Below, one piece after another: positions 17,044 to 26,408 of a DNA stretch of 64,000 nt. The translations under genes and the position numbers were made by a program. Numbering within the stretch: the stretch's first letter is position 1; each line of letters opens with the position of its first letter. Source of the stretch: Leifsonia aquatica H1aii (lineage in GTDB: Bacteria; Actinomycetota; Actinomycetes; Actinomycetales; Microbacteriaceae); NCBI RefSeq assembly GCF_000633535.1, contig NZ_AYMR01000009.1:574458-638457 (forward strand), given 5' to 3'. The notes below the pieces were generated by a model. That model was not told the origin of the DNA. It saw only the letters and a list, made by a program, of their open reading frames with translations, and did no database searches.

Positions 17044-17360
17044 TCGGTTCCTGGGTCGGGCTTCCCCGCCTGGCGGCCTCCCGGGTGCTCCGGGCAGACG
17101 TGACCGTGCCGCGCGGGGGCGCGGACGGGCGGGCTGGAACCCGCGTCGGAACGCACGGAAGCCTCAGCTGGACCCGTGGTCCGGAAGGGCGCGGCGTGCG
17201 GCGCGGGGTGTGCCACGCGTCGAAGCGGCGTCCCGGGTGTTGGGGGCTGGGGGAGGACGCGCGCAGCGTGGCACGGGCGGCCTTCGATGCCGCCGACAGG
17301 CCACGTTAGGCCCCGATTCTGGACGGTTCGGGTACGACCCCTGGCAAAGTCGTGTACGTG
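17044..17360. other. Gene-free leader region of the transglycosylase gene
   Basis: About 317 bp without a supported gene, upstream of the transglycosylase start and downstream of the MFS stop. On the minus strand it is GC-rich and full of short self-complementary stretches, so a structured leader is possible. In Actinobacteria cell-wall hydrolase genes often carry c-di-AMP (ydaO) riboswitches; I looked for the core and could not confirm it. Confidence 0.4.
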
Positions 17361-18623
17361 TCACCTATCGGCGGTGCCGGCCGTGGACTCCTCGACGGCC
17401 GACTCCGCCGCGTCCATGCGCCGATCCGTCACCCAGATCATCCCTGTGAGGAGGCACACGACGACGACCCCGGCGCCCAGGAAGACCGCCTGCAGGCCGA
17501 ACACCTGCGCCACGATCCCGCCCGCCGCCGCCCCGAGAGGAATGGTGCCCCAGGCCAGGAGCCGGTAGGCGCTGTTGAGGCGGCCCAGCAGATGATGCGG
17601 GGTCACCCGCTGGCGCAGCGAGACGGTGATCACGTTCCAGACCGACACCATGACGCCCCCGATGAAGAAGGCGGCGCCGATGATCCACGGGCTGGCGGTG
17701 AATGCGGGCGTCGCGACCGTGAGCACGGAGCCGAGGATGGAGATGGTCAGCGCGCGGGAGCGGCCGAGCAGCCGCTCCGCGCCTTCGGCCAGGAAGGTGC
17801 CCAGCACGCTGCCCAGAGCGGAGGCCGTGAGCAACGCACCGTAGGCCGGGTCGTCCAGTCCCATCGCCGAGTTCGCCCCGACGGCGTAGAGCACGAAGAC
17901 GGTGAACATCGCGTTCGTCGCGAAGTTGAAGCCGCCGACCATGAAGGCGAGCACGCGCAGCAGGGTGCTGCTCCAGAGGAAGCGCAGCCCCTCGGCGATG
18001 TCCGCGCGGATCGTCGTGGTGCCGGTGCGCTCGGCGCGGAAGCCGCCCCGCAGGAGGAGGAGCAGCGCGATCGCGACCACCCAGAGCACCGCGGGAGCCC
18101 CGAACGCGAGCCCGATGCCGGCCGCGACCAGGAAGCCGCCGAGCGGCGGGCCGATGAACTGGTTCGCCGTGAGCTCGGCCGCGTACAGCCGGCCGTTCGC
18201 GCGCGAGAGGGCATCCCTCCCGACGAGCTGCGGGAGGATCGACTGGGAGGACGTGTCGTAGACCGTCTCTGCCGTGCCGACCAGCACCGCGGCGACGTAG
18301 AGCAGCCAGATCGAGCCGACGCCCGCCACCGTCGCCGCCGTCAGGACCGCGAGGAAGGCCGCGCGGGCGACGTTGGCGCCGATCATCAGCCGGCGCCGGT
18401 CGAAGCGGTCGGCCAGTGCCCCAGCCGTGAGTGCGAAGAGCAGCCAGGGCAGCGAGAAGGCGAACGCGAGCCCGGCGATCAGCAGCGGCGAGTCGGTGAA
18501 GCGGACCGCCACGAGGGGGAGGGCGACCTTCATCACGCCGTCGGCGAGGTTGGAGAATCCGGCGGAGCTCCACAGCGTCCAGAACGGTGCACCGAGTCGT
18601 TTCGAGGTCACGCAGGCCAGCAT
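17361..18623 (-). CDS. MFS exporter
   Basis: About 420 residues with 12 hydrophobic helices and the loop motif GALADRFDRRRLM after helix 2, typical of drug-efflux/enterobactin-exporter-like MFS proteins. I use the ATG at 18623; a TTG at 18647 and a GTG at 18611 are alternatives and none has a strong SD. It is divergent from an ArsR-type regulator 62 bp away, with a perfect inverted repeat between, a common arrangement for a repressed efflux pump. The substrate is unknown. Confidence 0.85.
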   Translation of the reverse strand: MLACVTSKRLGAPFWTLWSSAGFSNLADGVMKVALPLVAVRFTDSPLLIAGLAFAFSLPWLLFALTAGALADRFDRRRLMIGANVARAAFLAVLTAATVAGVGSIWLLYVAAVLVGTAETVYDTSSQSILPQLVGRDALSRANGRLYAAELTANQFIGPPLGGFLVAAGIGLAFGAPAVLWVVAIALLLLLRGGFRAERTGTTTIRADIAEGLRFLWSSTLLRVLAFMVGGFNFATNAMFTVFVLYAVGANSAMGLDDPAYGALLTASALGSVLGTFLAEGAERLLGRSRALTISILGSVLTVATPAFTASPWIIGAAFFIGGVMVSVWNVITVSLRQRVTPHHLLGRLNSAYRLLAWGTIPLGAAAGGIVAQVFGLQAVFLGAGVVVVCLLTGMIWVTDRRMDAAESAVEESTAGTADR

Positions 18624-18631
18624 CGCACAGG

Positions 18632-18649
18632 GATTGAGAGAATTCAATC
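18632..18649. promoter_or_regulatory. Candidate operator between MFS exporter and ArsR-type regulator
   Basis: Perfect inverted repeat GATTGA-N6-TCAATC in the divergent intergenic region. Its size and place fit a binding site for the winged-helix regulator encoded next door, which would let one dimer control both genes. The inverted repeat is visible; the binding is inferred. Confidence 0.45.
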
Positions 18650-18685
18650 GATGCGAAGGAACTCGATCATCGGTAGTCTGTGCCC

Positions 18686-19228
18686 ATGGAACGCGACCCG
18701 AGCATCGATCCCGACGCGAAGCGGCGCCCGGCGACCGTCAAGGAGATCAAGGCCATGTCGCATCCGCTGCGGGTGCGCATCCTGCGCCTGTGCGGCGACA
18801 AGGAGCTGACCAACAAGCAACTCGCCGACCGGCTCGACGTCGACCCGGGTACCGTGCTCTATCACGTCCGGCAGCTCGTCGACGCGGGCTTCCTCGAGCC
18901 GGTGGCCGTGCGCACGGGGGAGAGCGGCGCCCTGGAGAAGCCCTACCGGTCGACCGGGCGCACCTGGTGGCTGTCGGTGGGGGCGGACGCGTTCGCCGGC
19001 AGCGACGGCTACGCGCCGATCGACGCCTTCCAGCAGGAGCTCGCGGAGGCCGGCCCGGCCTCGATCGCCACCTACGCGCGCTTCGCCCTCCATCTGTCGG
19101 ACGAGGATGTCACCGAACTCGACCGGCGCATCGTCGCCGTCATCGACGAGTTCGTCGAGACCGACGCCGACCGCGCCCATCTTCCCCTGCACGGCGGCCT
19201 CGTCGTCCTGCACCGCTCCGCCGAGTAG
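18686..19228 (+). CDS. ArsR-type winged-helix transcriptional regulator
   Basis: 180 residues. The N-terminal half is a winged helix: KAMSHPLRVRILRLC, TNKQLADRLDVDPGTVLYHVRQLVDAGFLE. The C-terminal part (FQQELAEAGPASIATYARFAL and after) resembles the dimer/effector extension of larger ArsR or PadR-like regulators. No cysteine cluster typical of metal sensors is present, so a small-molecule signal is likelier. It is divergent from the MFS exporter, its probable target. Confidence 0.85.
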   Translation: MERDPSIDPDAKRRPATVKEIKAMSHPLRVRILRLCGDKELTNKQLADRLDVDPGTVLYHVRQLVDAGFLEPVAVRTGESGALEKPYRSTGRTWWLSVGADAFAGSDGYAPIDAFQQELAEAGPASIATYARFALHLSDEDVTELDRRIVAVIDEFVETDADRAHLPLHGGLVVLHRSAE

Positions 19229-19300
19229 CGCGCTGCGCCGGGCCGCTTCGCGCCCGGCGACCGCGGCGTTTCGGGACGACCGCGGTGCTTCGGGACGACC

Positions 19301-19331
19301 GCGGTGCGGCGCCGCACCGCGGACGTCCCGA
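19301..19331. repeat. Extragenic palindromic element, copy 1
   Basis: A 31-bp stretch whose first half (GCGGTGCGGCGCCGCACCGC) is a palindrome. It recurs with two differences at 21713-21743. Flanking sequence (19258-19370) also holds repeats of CGGGACGACCGCGGTGCTT. Both copies are intergenic near tRNA genes, as for REP-type elements. Confidence 0.5.
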
Positions 19332-19370
19332 ACGACAGCGGTCGCTCGGGACGAGGGCCGTGAAAGCGAG

Positions 19371-19401
19371 AAGCCCCGGTCTGTTCGACCGGGGCTTCTC
19401 T
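19371..19401. terminator. Stem-loop terminator next to tRNA-His
   Basis: GAAGCCCCGGTC and GACCGGGGCTTC form a 12-bp stem with a short loop. It lies just beyond the 3' end of tRNA-His on the minus strand and could also end transcription of the regulator gene from the other side. The T-run is weak. Confidence 0.6.
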
Positions 19402-19402
19402 G

Positions 19403-19479
19403 TGGGGTGAGTAACGGGGCTTGAACCCGCGACCTCCTGGACCACAACCAGGCGCTCTACCAACTGAGCTATACCCACC
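19403..19479 (-). tRNA. tRNA-His (GTG)
   Basis: Complete cloverleaf on the minus strand: acceptor GTGGGTA pairs with TACTCAC (one G-T pair), D arm AGCTCAGTTGGTAGAGC, anticodon loop with GTG, T arm GCGGGTTCGAGCCCCG, and an encoded CCA. The extra 5' G (position -1) opposite C73 is diagnostic for histidine tRNA. Confidence 0.96.
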
Positions 19480-19527
19480 ATGTCCTGCGACCGTTTCAGC
19501 TGAACCGGCCGAGGCAACTCATCGATT

Positions 19528-20151
19528 CTAGTACATCCGCGGCGCCCATTTTTCCACTACGGCCGCCGAGACCTCCTGGACCTGCTCGGTGGTGGGTCCC
19601 GGGTCGCTCACGAAGGCGGCGGAACGGTAGTAGTCGAGCTCGCGGATGGACTCCAGGATGTCGGCGAGTGCGCGGTGTCCGCCGTTCTTGCCGGGGGCGT
19701 TGAAGTAGACGCGGGGGAACCAGCGGCGGGCGAGCTCCTTGATCGACGAGACGTCCACGTTGCGGTAGTGCAGGTGGTTGTCGAGGCGGGGCATGTACTT
19801 GGCGAGGAACATGCGGTCGGTGCCGATGGTGTTCCCGGCGAGCGGCGCCGAGCGAGCGTTGGGCACGAACTTCAGGACGTATTCGAGCACCTCGTATTCG
19901 GCCTCGCCCAGGCTCTTGCCGTCCGGGATCTCCTCGATGAGTCCCGAGGTGGTGTGCATGTCACGCACGAAGTCGTTCATGTTCTCGAACGCGGACGCGT
20001 CGGGCTTGATCACGATGCTGAGTCCGGGGTCGAGCACGTTCAGCTCGAAGTCGGTGATGACCACGGCGATCTCGACCAGCTCGTCGACCTCGAGGTCGAG
20101 TCCGGTCATCTCGCAGTCGATCCAGACCAGTCGATCCGAGGAGTTAGACAT
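19528..20151 (-). CDS. orn: Oligoribonuclease
   Basis: 3'-5' exoribonuclease of 207 residues that degrades the shortest RNA oligonucleotides, including pGpG. The DEDDh motifs are present: Exo [11 protein letters not shown], Exo [13 protein letters not shown], Exo [12 protein letters not shown], and the family segment [13 protein letters not shown]. Length matches bacterial Orn (about 180-210). The ATG at 20151 directly precedes the conserved start. It lies next to tRNA-His, as often seen in Actinobacteria. Confidence 0.96.
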   Translation of the reverse strand: MSNSSDRLVWIDCEMTGLDLEVDELVEIAVVITDFELNVLDPGLSIVIKPDASAFENMNDFVRDMHTTSGLIEEIPDGKSLGEAEYEVLEYVLKFVPNARSAPLAGNTIGTDRMFLAKYMPRLDNHLHYRNVDVSSIKELARRWFPRVYFNAPGKNGGHRALADILESIRELDYYRSAAFVSDPGPTTEQVQEVSAAVVEKWAPRMY

Positions 20152-20161
20152 GCCTTCGAGT

Positions 20162-20980
20162 CTAGTGCGGCCCTCCGACCACCCGCGGCACGGGCTGGGG
20201 CACGGGATGCTTGGGGTCCATCCCGTCACCGGCCGAGATGTGACGCAGCCGCCGCCCGGCCCACGGGATCGCGTACACCCGCAGCCAGGTGCGGAACGGG
20301 ATCTCGTCGGGCGCGGCCTCGGGGGGTGTGTCGGCGGGGGAGGCCGCCTCGCCGAACAGCGGGGTCGTCTCGGTGTACGGGATGCCGAGGGTGTGCGCCG
20401 CCAGGCCGGCGAGGACACGGTGGCCGCGGGAGCTGAGGTGGACCCGGTCGGACGCCCACATCCCGGCCTCCCGGAACTCTCGCACGCCCCACACATCGAG
20501 CACGGTGGCCTGCTGGTCGCGCGCGATGCTCCAGATGTTGGCGTTGAACACGGCCGCGCGCCCCCGGAACGGTTTGAGGAAGAACGCGAACTGCGGGTCG
20601 AAGAGGTTGGCGAGCAGCACGGACGATCCGGCGGCACGGAGGGCGCGGATCCCGCTCTCGAGTTCGGCGGCGAGTGCGTCGGGGTCGGCCGTGGGGCTCA
20701 TCAGGTCGTTGCCGCCGATGAGCACCGACACGAGGTCGGGCTTCATGGCGACCGCGTGCGGGACCTGGTCGTCGACCACGTCGGAGATGCGGCGGCCGCG
20801 CACGGCGAGGTTCGCGAACTCGAGGCTGCGGCCCGCGAGCCGCGCGTCCCCGTCGAGGATGCCCGCCAGCCGGTCGGCCCAGCCCAGCCACGCGCCGTGC
20901 CTGTTCGGTGTCGCGTCGCAGAGCCCTTCGGTGATCGAGTCTCCGAGGGCGACGTACCGAGAGAAGCTGGACCGGCTCAC
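20162..20980 (-). CDS. SGNH/GDSL-family hydrolase
   Basis: 272-residue esterase/lipase-like protein from the GTG at 20980. Block [12 protein letters not shown] holds the nucleophile Ser, block [12 protein letters not shown] the oxyanion Asn, and block [14 protein letters not shown] the Asp-x-x-His pair. No signal peptide is visible, so a cytoplasmic enzyme is likely. It ends 10 bp before the oligoribonuclease start and may be cotranscribed with it. The substrate is unknown. Confidence 0.9.
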   Translation of the reverse strand: MSRSSFSRYVALGDSITEGLCDATPNRHGAWLGWADRLAGILDGDARLAGRSLEFANLAVRGRRISDVVDDQVPHAVAMKPDLVSVLIGGNDLMSPTADPDALAAELESGIRALRAAGSSVLLANLFDPQFAFFLKPFRGRAAVFNANIWSIARDQQATVLDVWGVREFREAGMWASDRVHLSSRGHRVLAGLAAHTLGIPYTETTPLFGEAASPADTPPEAAPDEIPFRTWLRVYAIPWAGRRLRHISAGDGMDPKHPVPQPVPRVVGGPH

Positions 20981-21075
20981 GGGGCGATTCTGAGCGCCGC
21001 GGGTGACCTGCGGGTGACATCGCGCCGACGGTGGCCGGATCGTCGTCCCGAGTTCGCCGGACGTACACTGACAGC

Positions 21076-21378
21076 GTGGATCCGTCACCGTCCGTTACCC
21101 GGGATGTCACGGGAGGCATCGCCCTCACGCTGTACACCTCGGCGTTCTGCGAGCCCTGCATGCAGACCCGCGCCGTGCTCGCCGAGGCCGTGCGCCTGGT
21201 CCCGGCGATCACCGTGACCGAACTGGACGTGACCCGCGCCCTCGACCGCGCGGAGCGCGACGGGATCCGCTCCACCCCGACGGTCATCGTCACCGGCGCG
21301 GACGGCCACGAGGTCTTCCGGGCGGAGGGCGTGCCGACGCTGCAGCAGGTGCTCGTCGCGGCGGCGAAGGCGGTCTAG
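21076..21378 (+). CDS. Thioredoxin/glutaredoxin-fold protein
   Basis: 100 residues from the GTG at 21076. The redox motif Cys-Glu-Pro-Cys (TSAFCEPCMQT) is followed by a helix and the cis-proline segment GIRSTPTVIVTG, the hallmark of thioredoxin-fold oxidoreductases. It is cytosolic, with no signal peptide. It could be a mini-thioredoxin; the partner is unknown. The start is chosen because the upstream in-frame ATG lies far from the fold. Confidence 0.85.
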   Translation: MDPSPSVTRDVTGGIALTLYTSAFCEPCMQTRAVLAEAVRLVPAITVTELDVTRALDRAERDGIRSTPTVIVTGADGHEVFRAEGVPTLQQVLVAAAKAV

Positions 21379-21468
21379 CGGGCGGTTCGCCGGTATCCGG
21401 CGTGGCCGTTGTGGCTCGCGGTCGCTGTGGCACAGGGTCGCTGGTGCACTACCGCTGTGGCACGCGGG

Positions 21469-21541
21469 TGCCCCCGGCAGGAATCGAACCTGCGACCAAG
21501 AGATTAGAAGGCTCCTGCTCTATCCGCTGAGCTACGGGGGC
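21469..21541 (-). tRNA. tRNA-Arg (TCT)
   Basis: Cloverleaf on the minus strand: acceptor GCCCCCG pairs with CGGGGGC, D arm AGCTCAGCGGATAGAGC, anticodon loop CTTCTAA (TCT, reads AGA) and T arm GCAGGTTCGATTCCTGC. CCA is not encoded (the next bases are CCC). The last pair of the anticodon stem is a C-T mismatch. Confidence 0.93.
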
Positions 21542-21712
21542 GCGACGTCAACGATACCGCAGGTGCCCTCCCTCCCCGCCGACCGCCGCCGAGCGCCGTG
21601 AGTGGGCGCGACGCGCCCTGGGGGGACGTGAGCGGTCGCGAAAAAGGGCGTGTCGCGGCGTCTCAGCGGCGACACGCCGGTGCGGCGATGAGCGCCCTTG
21701 TTTGGGACGTGC

Positions 21713-21743
21713 GCGGTGCGGCGCCGCGCAGCGGACGTCCCGA
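21713..21743. repeat. Extragenic palindromic element, copy 2
   Basis: Second copy of the 31-bp palindromic element at 19301, differing at two positions. It sits in a 250-bp gene-free stretch between tRNA-Arg and the MFS gene that also holds other G+C-rich inverted repeats (21650-21790). Confidence 0.5.
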
Positions 21744-21794
21744 GACGTAGCGCTCGCACCGAGAGCGGTGCCGCGCCGCGCCGCACCGCGGCCG

Positions 21795-23138
21795 CTACAG
21801 GGTTGCGCCGCTCTTGCCCGCGCGGGTGACGATCGCGATGACCGGGCGGCGGCCGCGGAGGCCGAAGCGGAGTCGGAGGCTCGCCTGGCGGGCGATGAGC
21901 ACGCCGACGATGACGGCCGCGACGGCGGGGACGATGCCGGAGATCATCATGGCGCTGTGGGGGCCGATCGCCTCGACGAGCCAGCCCATGACGGGTCCGC
22001 CGATCGCCTGGCCGCCCAGCAGCACGAGGATGTAGAGGGAGATGACGCGGCCGCGGATCTGCACGTTGGACGACATCTGCACCAGCGAGTTCGCGGCGGT
22101 GATGAAGAGCAGGTTGCCGACGCCGATGCCGACGAGGAGGATGCTGAACGCGATCTCGGCCGGGGCCAGGCCTGCGAGGGTCTGCACGATGCCGAGCGCT
22201 GCGGCGGTGCCGACGACCATCGAGAGGCGGACGCTCGTGCGCCGGGTGGAGGCGAGCGCACCGGCCAGGGCGCCGGCGGCGACGAGGGCGTTGAAGAGGC
22301 CGTAGCCCTGGGCTCCGACCCGGTAGACGTCGTTCGCGAAGGCGGCCAGGAAGACCGGCATGTTGAACGCGAAGACGGCGGTGACGGCGACCATCACGAT
22401 GGTCCAGAAGATGACCGGCTTGCGACGCACGTAGCGCATCCCCTCGGTCAGCTGCCCCTTGGTGCGGGGAGCCGGGGGAGAGTGGTGCAGCTGATCGGTG
22501 CGCAGGGTGCAGAGCGCTCCGACGACGGCGAGGCAGGCGGCGGCGTTGATGACGAACGACCAGCCTCCGCCGACTGCGGTGATGAGCAGGCCGGCGGCGG
22601 CCGGGCCGATGAGGCCGCCGAGCTGGAAGATCGACGAGTTCAGGCTGATCGCGTTGCGCAGGTAGGTCGGACCGACGAGCTCGTTGACGAAGACCTGGCG
22701 CGCGGGGTTGTCGACGACGGTCACCAGACCCAGCAGGAACGAGATCAGGTAGACGTGCCACACCTGCACGCTGCCGGTGAGGGTCAGGATGGCCAGTGCC
22801 GCGGCGAGGGCGGAGGCCGCCGACTGGGTGATGATCAGCAGCCGCTGCTTGGAGTAGCGGTCGGTGAGCACGCCGCCGTAGAGGCCGAGGACGAGCATCG
22901 GCGTGAACTGCATGAAGACGGTGATGCCGACGGCCGCGACGCTGCCCGAGAGCTGGAGCACGAGCCAGTCCATCGCGATGCGCTGCATCCAGACGGCGGT
23001 GTTGGCGACGAGGTTGCTCGCGGCGAAGATGCGGTAGTTGCGGACGCGGAGCGAGACGAAGGTCTCCCGCCACGGGGGTCGCGTGCTGAGCACGGGCATG
23101 GGGCCGGTGGGCGGGGCTGCTGCTGTGGGGGTCGCCAC
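21795..23138 (-). CDS. MFS transporter
   Basis: 447 residues with 12 hydrophobic helices, beginning with a cytoplasmic segment and RNYRIFAASNLVANTAVWMQRIAMDWLVLQLSG, which marks the transmembrane secretion effector/enterobactin-exporter-like MFS group; YGGVLTDRYSKQRLL is the conserved loop. The GTG at 23138 has a good SD (AAGGA 6 bp upstream), so it is preferred over a longer reading to 23228. It is divergent from a LysR regulator, its probable controller. Confidence 0.88.
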   Translation of the reverse strand: MATPTAAAPPTGPMPVLSTRPPWRETFVSLRVRNYRIFAASNLVANTAVWMQRIAMDWLVLQLSGSVAAVGITVFMQFTPMLVLGLYGGVLTDRYSKQRLLIITQSAASALAAALAILTLTGSVQVWHVYLISFLLGLVTVVDNPARQVFVNELVGPTYLRNAISLNSSIFQLGGLIGPAAAGLLITAVGGGWSFVINAAACLAVVGALCTLRTDQLHHSPPAPRTKGQLTEGMRYVRRKPVIFWTIVMVAVTAVFAFNMPVFLAAFANDVYRVGAQGYGLFNALVAAGALAGALASTRRTSVRLSMVVGTAAALGIVQTLAGLAPAEIAFSILLVGIGVGNLLFITAANSLVQMSSNVQIRGRVISLYILVLLGGQAIGGPVMGWLVEAIGPHSAMMISGIVPAVAAVIVGVLIARQASLRLRFGLRGRRPVIAIVTRAGKSGATL

Positions 23139-23214
23139 GTGTGTCCTTGCGTGTGTATCGAGTGGGTCTGGTTCCGTATCTGCGGGCTCCTTCGACCATA
23201 CGTCGGGTCGGGGT

Positions 23215-23229
23215 ATTGTTTGGTGCAAT
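23215..23229. promoter_or_regulatory. LysR-type operator (T-N11-A) between MFS and LysR genes
   Basis: ATTG-N7-CAAT, a perfect T-N11-A inverted repeat, 41 bp upstream of the LysR start and in the shared promoter region. It matches the general LTTR recognition pattern. Confidence 0.55.
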
Positions 23230-23269
23230 CGAAGCTATAACTCCTATTGACTTTCCGAATGGATGGGCG

Positions 23270-24124
23270 ATGTTCGATCCCGTGCTGCTCCGCACCTTCC
23301 TCGCCGTGGCCGACACCCGCAGTTTCACGCGCGCCGCGGGCCGCCTCGGCATCAGCCAGCCGACCGTCAGCCAGCATGTGCGACGGCTGGAGGAGGCCGC
23401 CAAACGACAGCTCGTCGCCCGGGACACCCGTGAGGTGCGCCTGACCGACAACGGCGACGCGATGGCCGGCTTCGCGCGGACGATCCTTGCGGCGCATGCC
23501 GAGGCGGACCGCTACTTCAGCGGGTCGGCGATGCGGGGCCGGCTGCGCTTCGGGGCCGCGGACGACCTGGCGATCACGACGCTGCCGCGCATCCTGCGCC
23601 ACTTCCGGCAGCAGCATCCGCAGATCAATCTCGAGCTCACGGTCGATCAGTCCGGGCCGCTGCACCGGCGGCTGAAGGCGGGCCACCTCGACCTCATCTT
23701 CATCAAGCAGAACCCCGGCACGACGGAGGGCACGGTGGTGGCCACCGACGAACTGGTGTGGATGGGGCAGGAGAAGAGCGCGTTCGATCCGGCCCAACCG
23801 TTGCCGCTGATCGCCTACCAGGGCACCAGCCTCAGCCGCCAGATCGCGATCGATGCTCTGGAGGAGGCGGGCCGCACCTGGCGGATCACCTGCAACACGC
23901 GCGAGGTCAACGGTGTGCTCGCGGCGGTGCGGGCAGGGATCGGCGTCGCCGTCTTCCCGCGCTCGCTCATCCCGACCGATCTGGTGAAGGTCACGAACCG
24001 GTTCGCGCTGCCGGAGCTGGGGCACGTGGACTTCACCCTGCTGTCGAACCCGGCGGCGCCGACCGAGCCCATCGAGGCCCTGACGACCGCGATCCTGGCA
24101 CGGGCCGTGACCCGCGTCCCGTAG
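23270..24124 (+). CDS. LysR-family transcriptional regulator
   Basis: 284 residues. The N-terminal helix-turn-helix (LLRTFLAVADTRSFTRAAGRL, then ISQPTVSQHVRRLEEA) is classical for LysR. The rest is a two-subdomain periplasmic-binding-like effector region (LRFGAADDLAITTLPRILRHF, VNGVLAAVRAGIGVAVFP). It is divergent from the MFS exporter gene with an LTTR-type operator between, so it most likely controls that exporter. The effector is unknown. Confidence 0.92.
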   Translation: MFDPVLLRTFLAVADTRSFTRAAGRLGISQPTVSQHVRRLEEAAKRQLVARDTREVRLTDNGDAMAGFARTILAAHAEADRYFSGSAMRGRLRFGAADDLAITTLPRILRHFRQQHPQINLELTVDQSGPLHRRLKAGHLDLIFIKQNPGTTEGTVVATDELVWMGQEKSAFDPAQPLPLIAYQGTSLSRQIAIDALEEAGRTWRITCNTREVNGVLAAVRAGIGVAVFPRSLIPTDLVKVTNRFALPELGHVDFTLLSNPAAPTEPIEALTTAILARAVTRVP

Positions 24125-24142
24125 GTCGCGATTCCGTGCGGG

Positions 24143-25360
24143 TCAGCCGACGATCGGGACCTGGTCGGGATCCGCGGGGCGGCGTCCGCCGTCGGACGAG
24201 CGCTTGCGCAGCACGAGCGCCAGCAGAGGGAAGAGCAGGACGGAGAGCATCCCGGCGCCGACGAGCGCCGTCGCGGTGCCGCTGCTGACGTCTCCGGCGG
24301 CGACGCCGATGGAGGTGACGGCGACGATGATCGGCAGACCGGTGGCGCTGAACAGAGTGAGCGACGCGCGATCGGCGAACGTGGACCCGGGAGGAGCGGC
24401 GAGCGAGCCGGGCAGCCCACGGACCACCAGCAGCAGGACGAGGAAGATCGGCAGCAGCAGGAGGGCGTGCGGATCGGTGACGAGCGCCTTCAGATCGAAC
24501 CCGATCCCGGTGCTGATGAAGAACACCGGCACGAGCACGCCGAAGGCGACCGCCTCGAGCTTGCCCTCGATCAGGTGGGCGTCCTCTTCGTCGGCGCCGG
24601 CCAGCAGCACGCGGCAGATCACCCCGGCCGCGAACGCCCCGAGCAGCATGTCCAAGCCGAGGGCCAGGCTGAGCCCCACCAGGGCGGCGATCACCAGGAC
24701 GACGAAACGCACGGCGAACTGGCCGCTGGTGTGCAGGGTCGCGCGCACCAGGCGGTGGAAGCCGCGGTGCGCACCGCGGGACGCGAACCAGATGGCGGCC
24801 CCGGCGATGATCGCGAAGCCGATCAGCACGATCGCGGCGCCGAGCGGCCTGCGCCCGCTGAGGAACAGCGAGATCGCCAGAAGGGGCCCGAACTCGCCGA
24901 TGGCGCCCACGGCCGTCACGGCCCGGCCGAACGGGGTACGCAGCTCGCCGGCGTCCCGCAGGACCGGCATGAGGGTGCCGAGGGCGGTGGAGGTGAGGGC
25001 GATCCCGACGTAGACGGCGGTGACGAACGAGGGGGAGAGTGCGAACGCGATCAGCACGCCCGCGACCAGGGAGATGATCCAGCCCAGGGAGGCGCGCCGC
25101 AGCGGTCGGCCCGCGATCGCCGCGAAGTCGATCTCGTTGCCCGCCATGAAGAAGAGGAAGGCGAGTCCGAAGTTGGACACGGCGTCGAGAGCGCCGCTCG
25201 TCGGCACCCAGCCGAGAACGCTCGGGCCGACCAGGAGGCCGAGCACGATCTCGAACACGACGAGGGGGATGGCGGCCACTCGGCCGACGAGTCGCGCCAG
25301 GATCGGCGCCGCCACCGCCAGCAGCGGGACGAGGACGATGGTGGCGACGTCGGGGGACAT
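24143..25360 (-). CDS. Kef-type cation:proton antiporter
   Basis: 405 residues with about 12 hydrophobic segments and no C-terminal TrkA-N domain, as in the short CPA2 family of Na+/H+ or K+/H+ antiporters. The segments [33 protein letters not shown] and [13 protein letters not shown] are typical. It would exchange a monovalent cation for protons across the cytoplasmic membrane. It is transcribed away from nadE, with 81 bp between starts. Confidence 0.9.
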   Translation of the reverse strand: MSPDVATIVLVPLLAVAAPILARLVGRVAAIPLVVFEIVLGLLVGPSVLGWVPTSGALDAVSNFGLAFLFFMAGNEIDFAAIAGRPLRRASLGWIISLVAGVLIAFALSPSFVTAVYVGIALTSTALGTLMPVLRDAGELRTPFGRAVTAVGAIGEFGPLLAISLFLSGRRPLGAAIVLIGFAIIAGAAIWFASRGAHRGFHRLVRATLHTSGQFAVRFVVLVIAALVGLSLALGLDMLLGAFAAGVICRVLLAGADEEDAHLIEGKLEAVAFGVLVPVFFISTGIGFDLKALVTDPHALLLLPIFLVLLLVVRGLPGSLAAPPGSTFADRASLTLFSATGLPIIVAVTSIGVAAGDVSSGTATALVGAGMLSVLLFPLLALVLRKRSSDGGRRPADPDQVPIVG

Positions 25361-25441
25361 GGGCCGATGCTAGCCGCCGGGTGCACGGCTCTGGAAGGGG
25401 GCGTTCACACGACCGAAACGCGCCGGGGATATCGTGGGGGC

Positions 25442-26284
25442 ATGCGCGAACTGCAGGCACGGATCATCGACGAACTCAACGTCAGCCCCACCATCGACCC
25501 CGCCGCCGAAGTGGAGAAGCGGGTCGACTTCCTCACCCGCTACCTCGCCGTCACCGGCGCCGCCGGCTTCGTCCTGGGCATCAGCGGCGGGCAGGACTCC
25601 TCCCTGGCCGGGCGGCTCTGCCAGCTGGCCGTCGAGCGGCTCGGCGAGCGCGGCACCGCGGCCGAGTTCATCGCGGTGCGGCTGCCCTACGCCGTGCAGC
25701 ACGATGAGGACGACGCCCAGCTCGCGCTCTCGTTCATCCGCCCGCAGCGCGTGGTGACGTTCAACATCCAGCGGGGCACCGACGGTGTGCAGGACGAGTA
25801 CGCGGACGCTGTCGGCGACGCGATGACCGATTTCACCAAGGGCAATGTGAAGGCGCGCGTGCGGATGGTGGCGCAGTACGCCATCGCTGGTCAGCGGCGG
25901 CTGCTGGTGGTCGGCACCGACCATGCCGCCGAGGCCGTGACCGGGTTCTTCACCAAGTACGGTGACGGCGGCACGGACGTGCTCCCGCTGACCGGTCTGA
26001 CGAAGCGGCAGGGCAAGGCTCTGCTGCAGCAGCTGGAGGCACCCGCACGGCTCTACGAGAAGGCGCCGACGGCGGATCTGCTCGATCACGACCCCGGACA
26101 GACGGACGAGGACAACCTCGGGCTCAGCTACGCGATCATCGACGCCTTCCTGGAGGGACAAGACGTGGCGGCCGAGGATGCGGCGGCGATCGAGGCGCGC
26201 TATCTGGCGACGGAGCACAAGCGTCGCGTGCCCGCCAGCATGTTCGACACGTGGTGGCAGGGACGCGGCGACTACAGCGTCTGA
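25442..26284 (+). CDS. nadE: Ammonia-dependent NAD+ synthetase
   Basis: 280-residue enzyme that converts deamido-NAD+ with ATP and ammonia to NAD+, the last step of NAD synthesis. The PP-loop SGGQDSS near residue 46 binds [23 protein letters not shown] and the C-terminal EHKR(R)VP segment match NadE. It lacks the N-terminal nitrilase domain of glutamine-dependent forms, so ammonia must come from elsewhere. A 15-bp stem-loop lies downstream. Confidence 0.96.
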   Translation: MRELQARIIDELNVSPTIDPAAEVEKRVDFLTRYLAVTGAAGFVLGISGGQDSSLAGRLCQLAVERLGERGTAAEFIAVRLPYAVQHDEDDAQLALSFIRPQRVVTFNIQRGTDGVQDEYADAVGDAMTDFTKGNVKARVRMVAQYAIAGQRRLLVVGTDHAAEAVTGFFTKYGDGGTDVLPLTGLTKRQGKALLQQLEAPARLYEKAPTADLLDHDPGQTDEDNLGLSYAIIDAFLEGQDVAAEDAAAIEARYLATEHKRRVPASMFDTWWQGRGDYSV

Positions 26285-26344
26285 GATCGCGTCCGCTCTG
26301 CCGGCTCCCGGCCTCGGGCGGGCGACGAGCCACGCGAAACGCGA

Positions 26345-26379
26345 GAAGGGGGCGCCGGCGCGAAGCCGGCGCCCCCTTC
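26345..26379. terminator. Bidirectional stem-loop between nadE and the next gene
   Basis: A perfect 15-bp stem (from GAAGGGGGCG on the left arm) around a 5-base GCGAA loop, between two convergent genes. It has no T-run, as is usual in high-GC Actinobacteria. Confidence 0.6.
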
Positions 26380-26408
26380 CCGTTCGGGTGGTGACGCGTC
26401 CGCGAGGC

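Noticed and set aside
17044..17360. c-di-AMP (ydaO) riboswitch
   Set aside because: The conserved core could not be located by eye; listed only as something to test.
19403..21541. tRNA genes as attachment site
   Set aside because: Both tRNAs are intact and 6-8 kb away; the junctions lie in the SSB gene.
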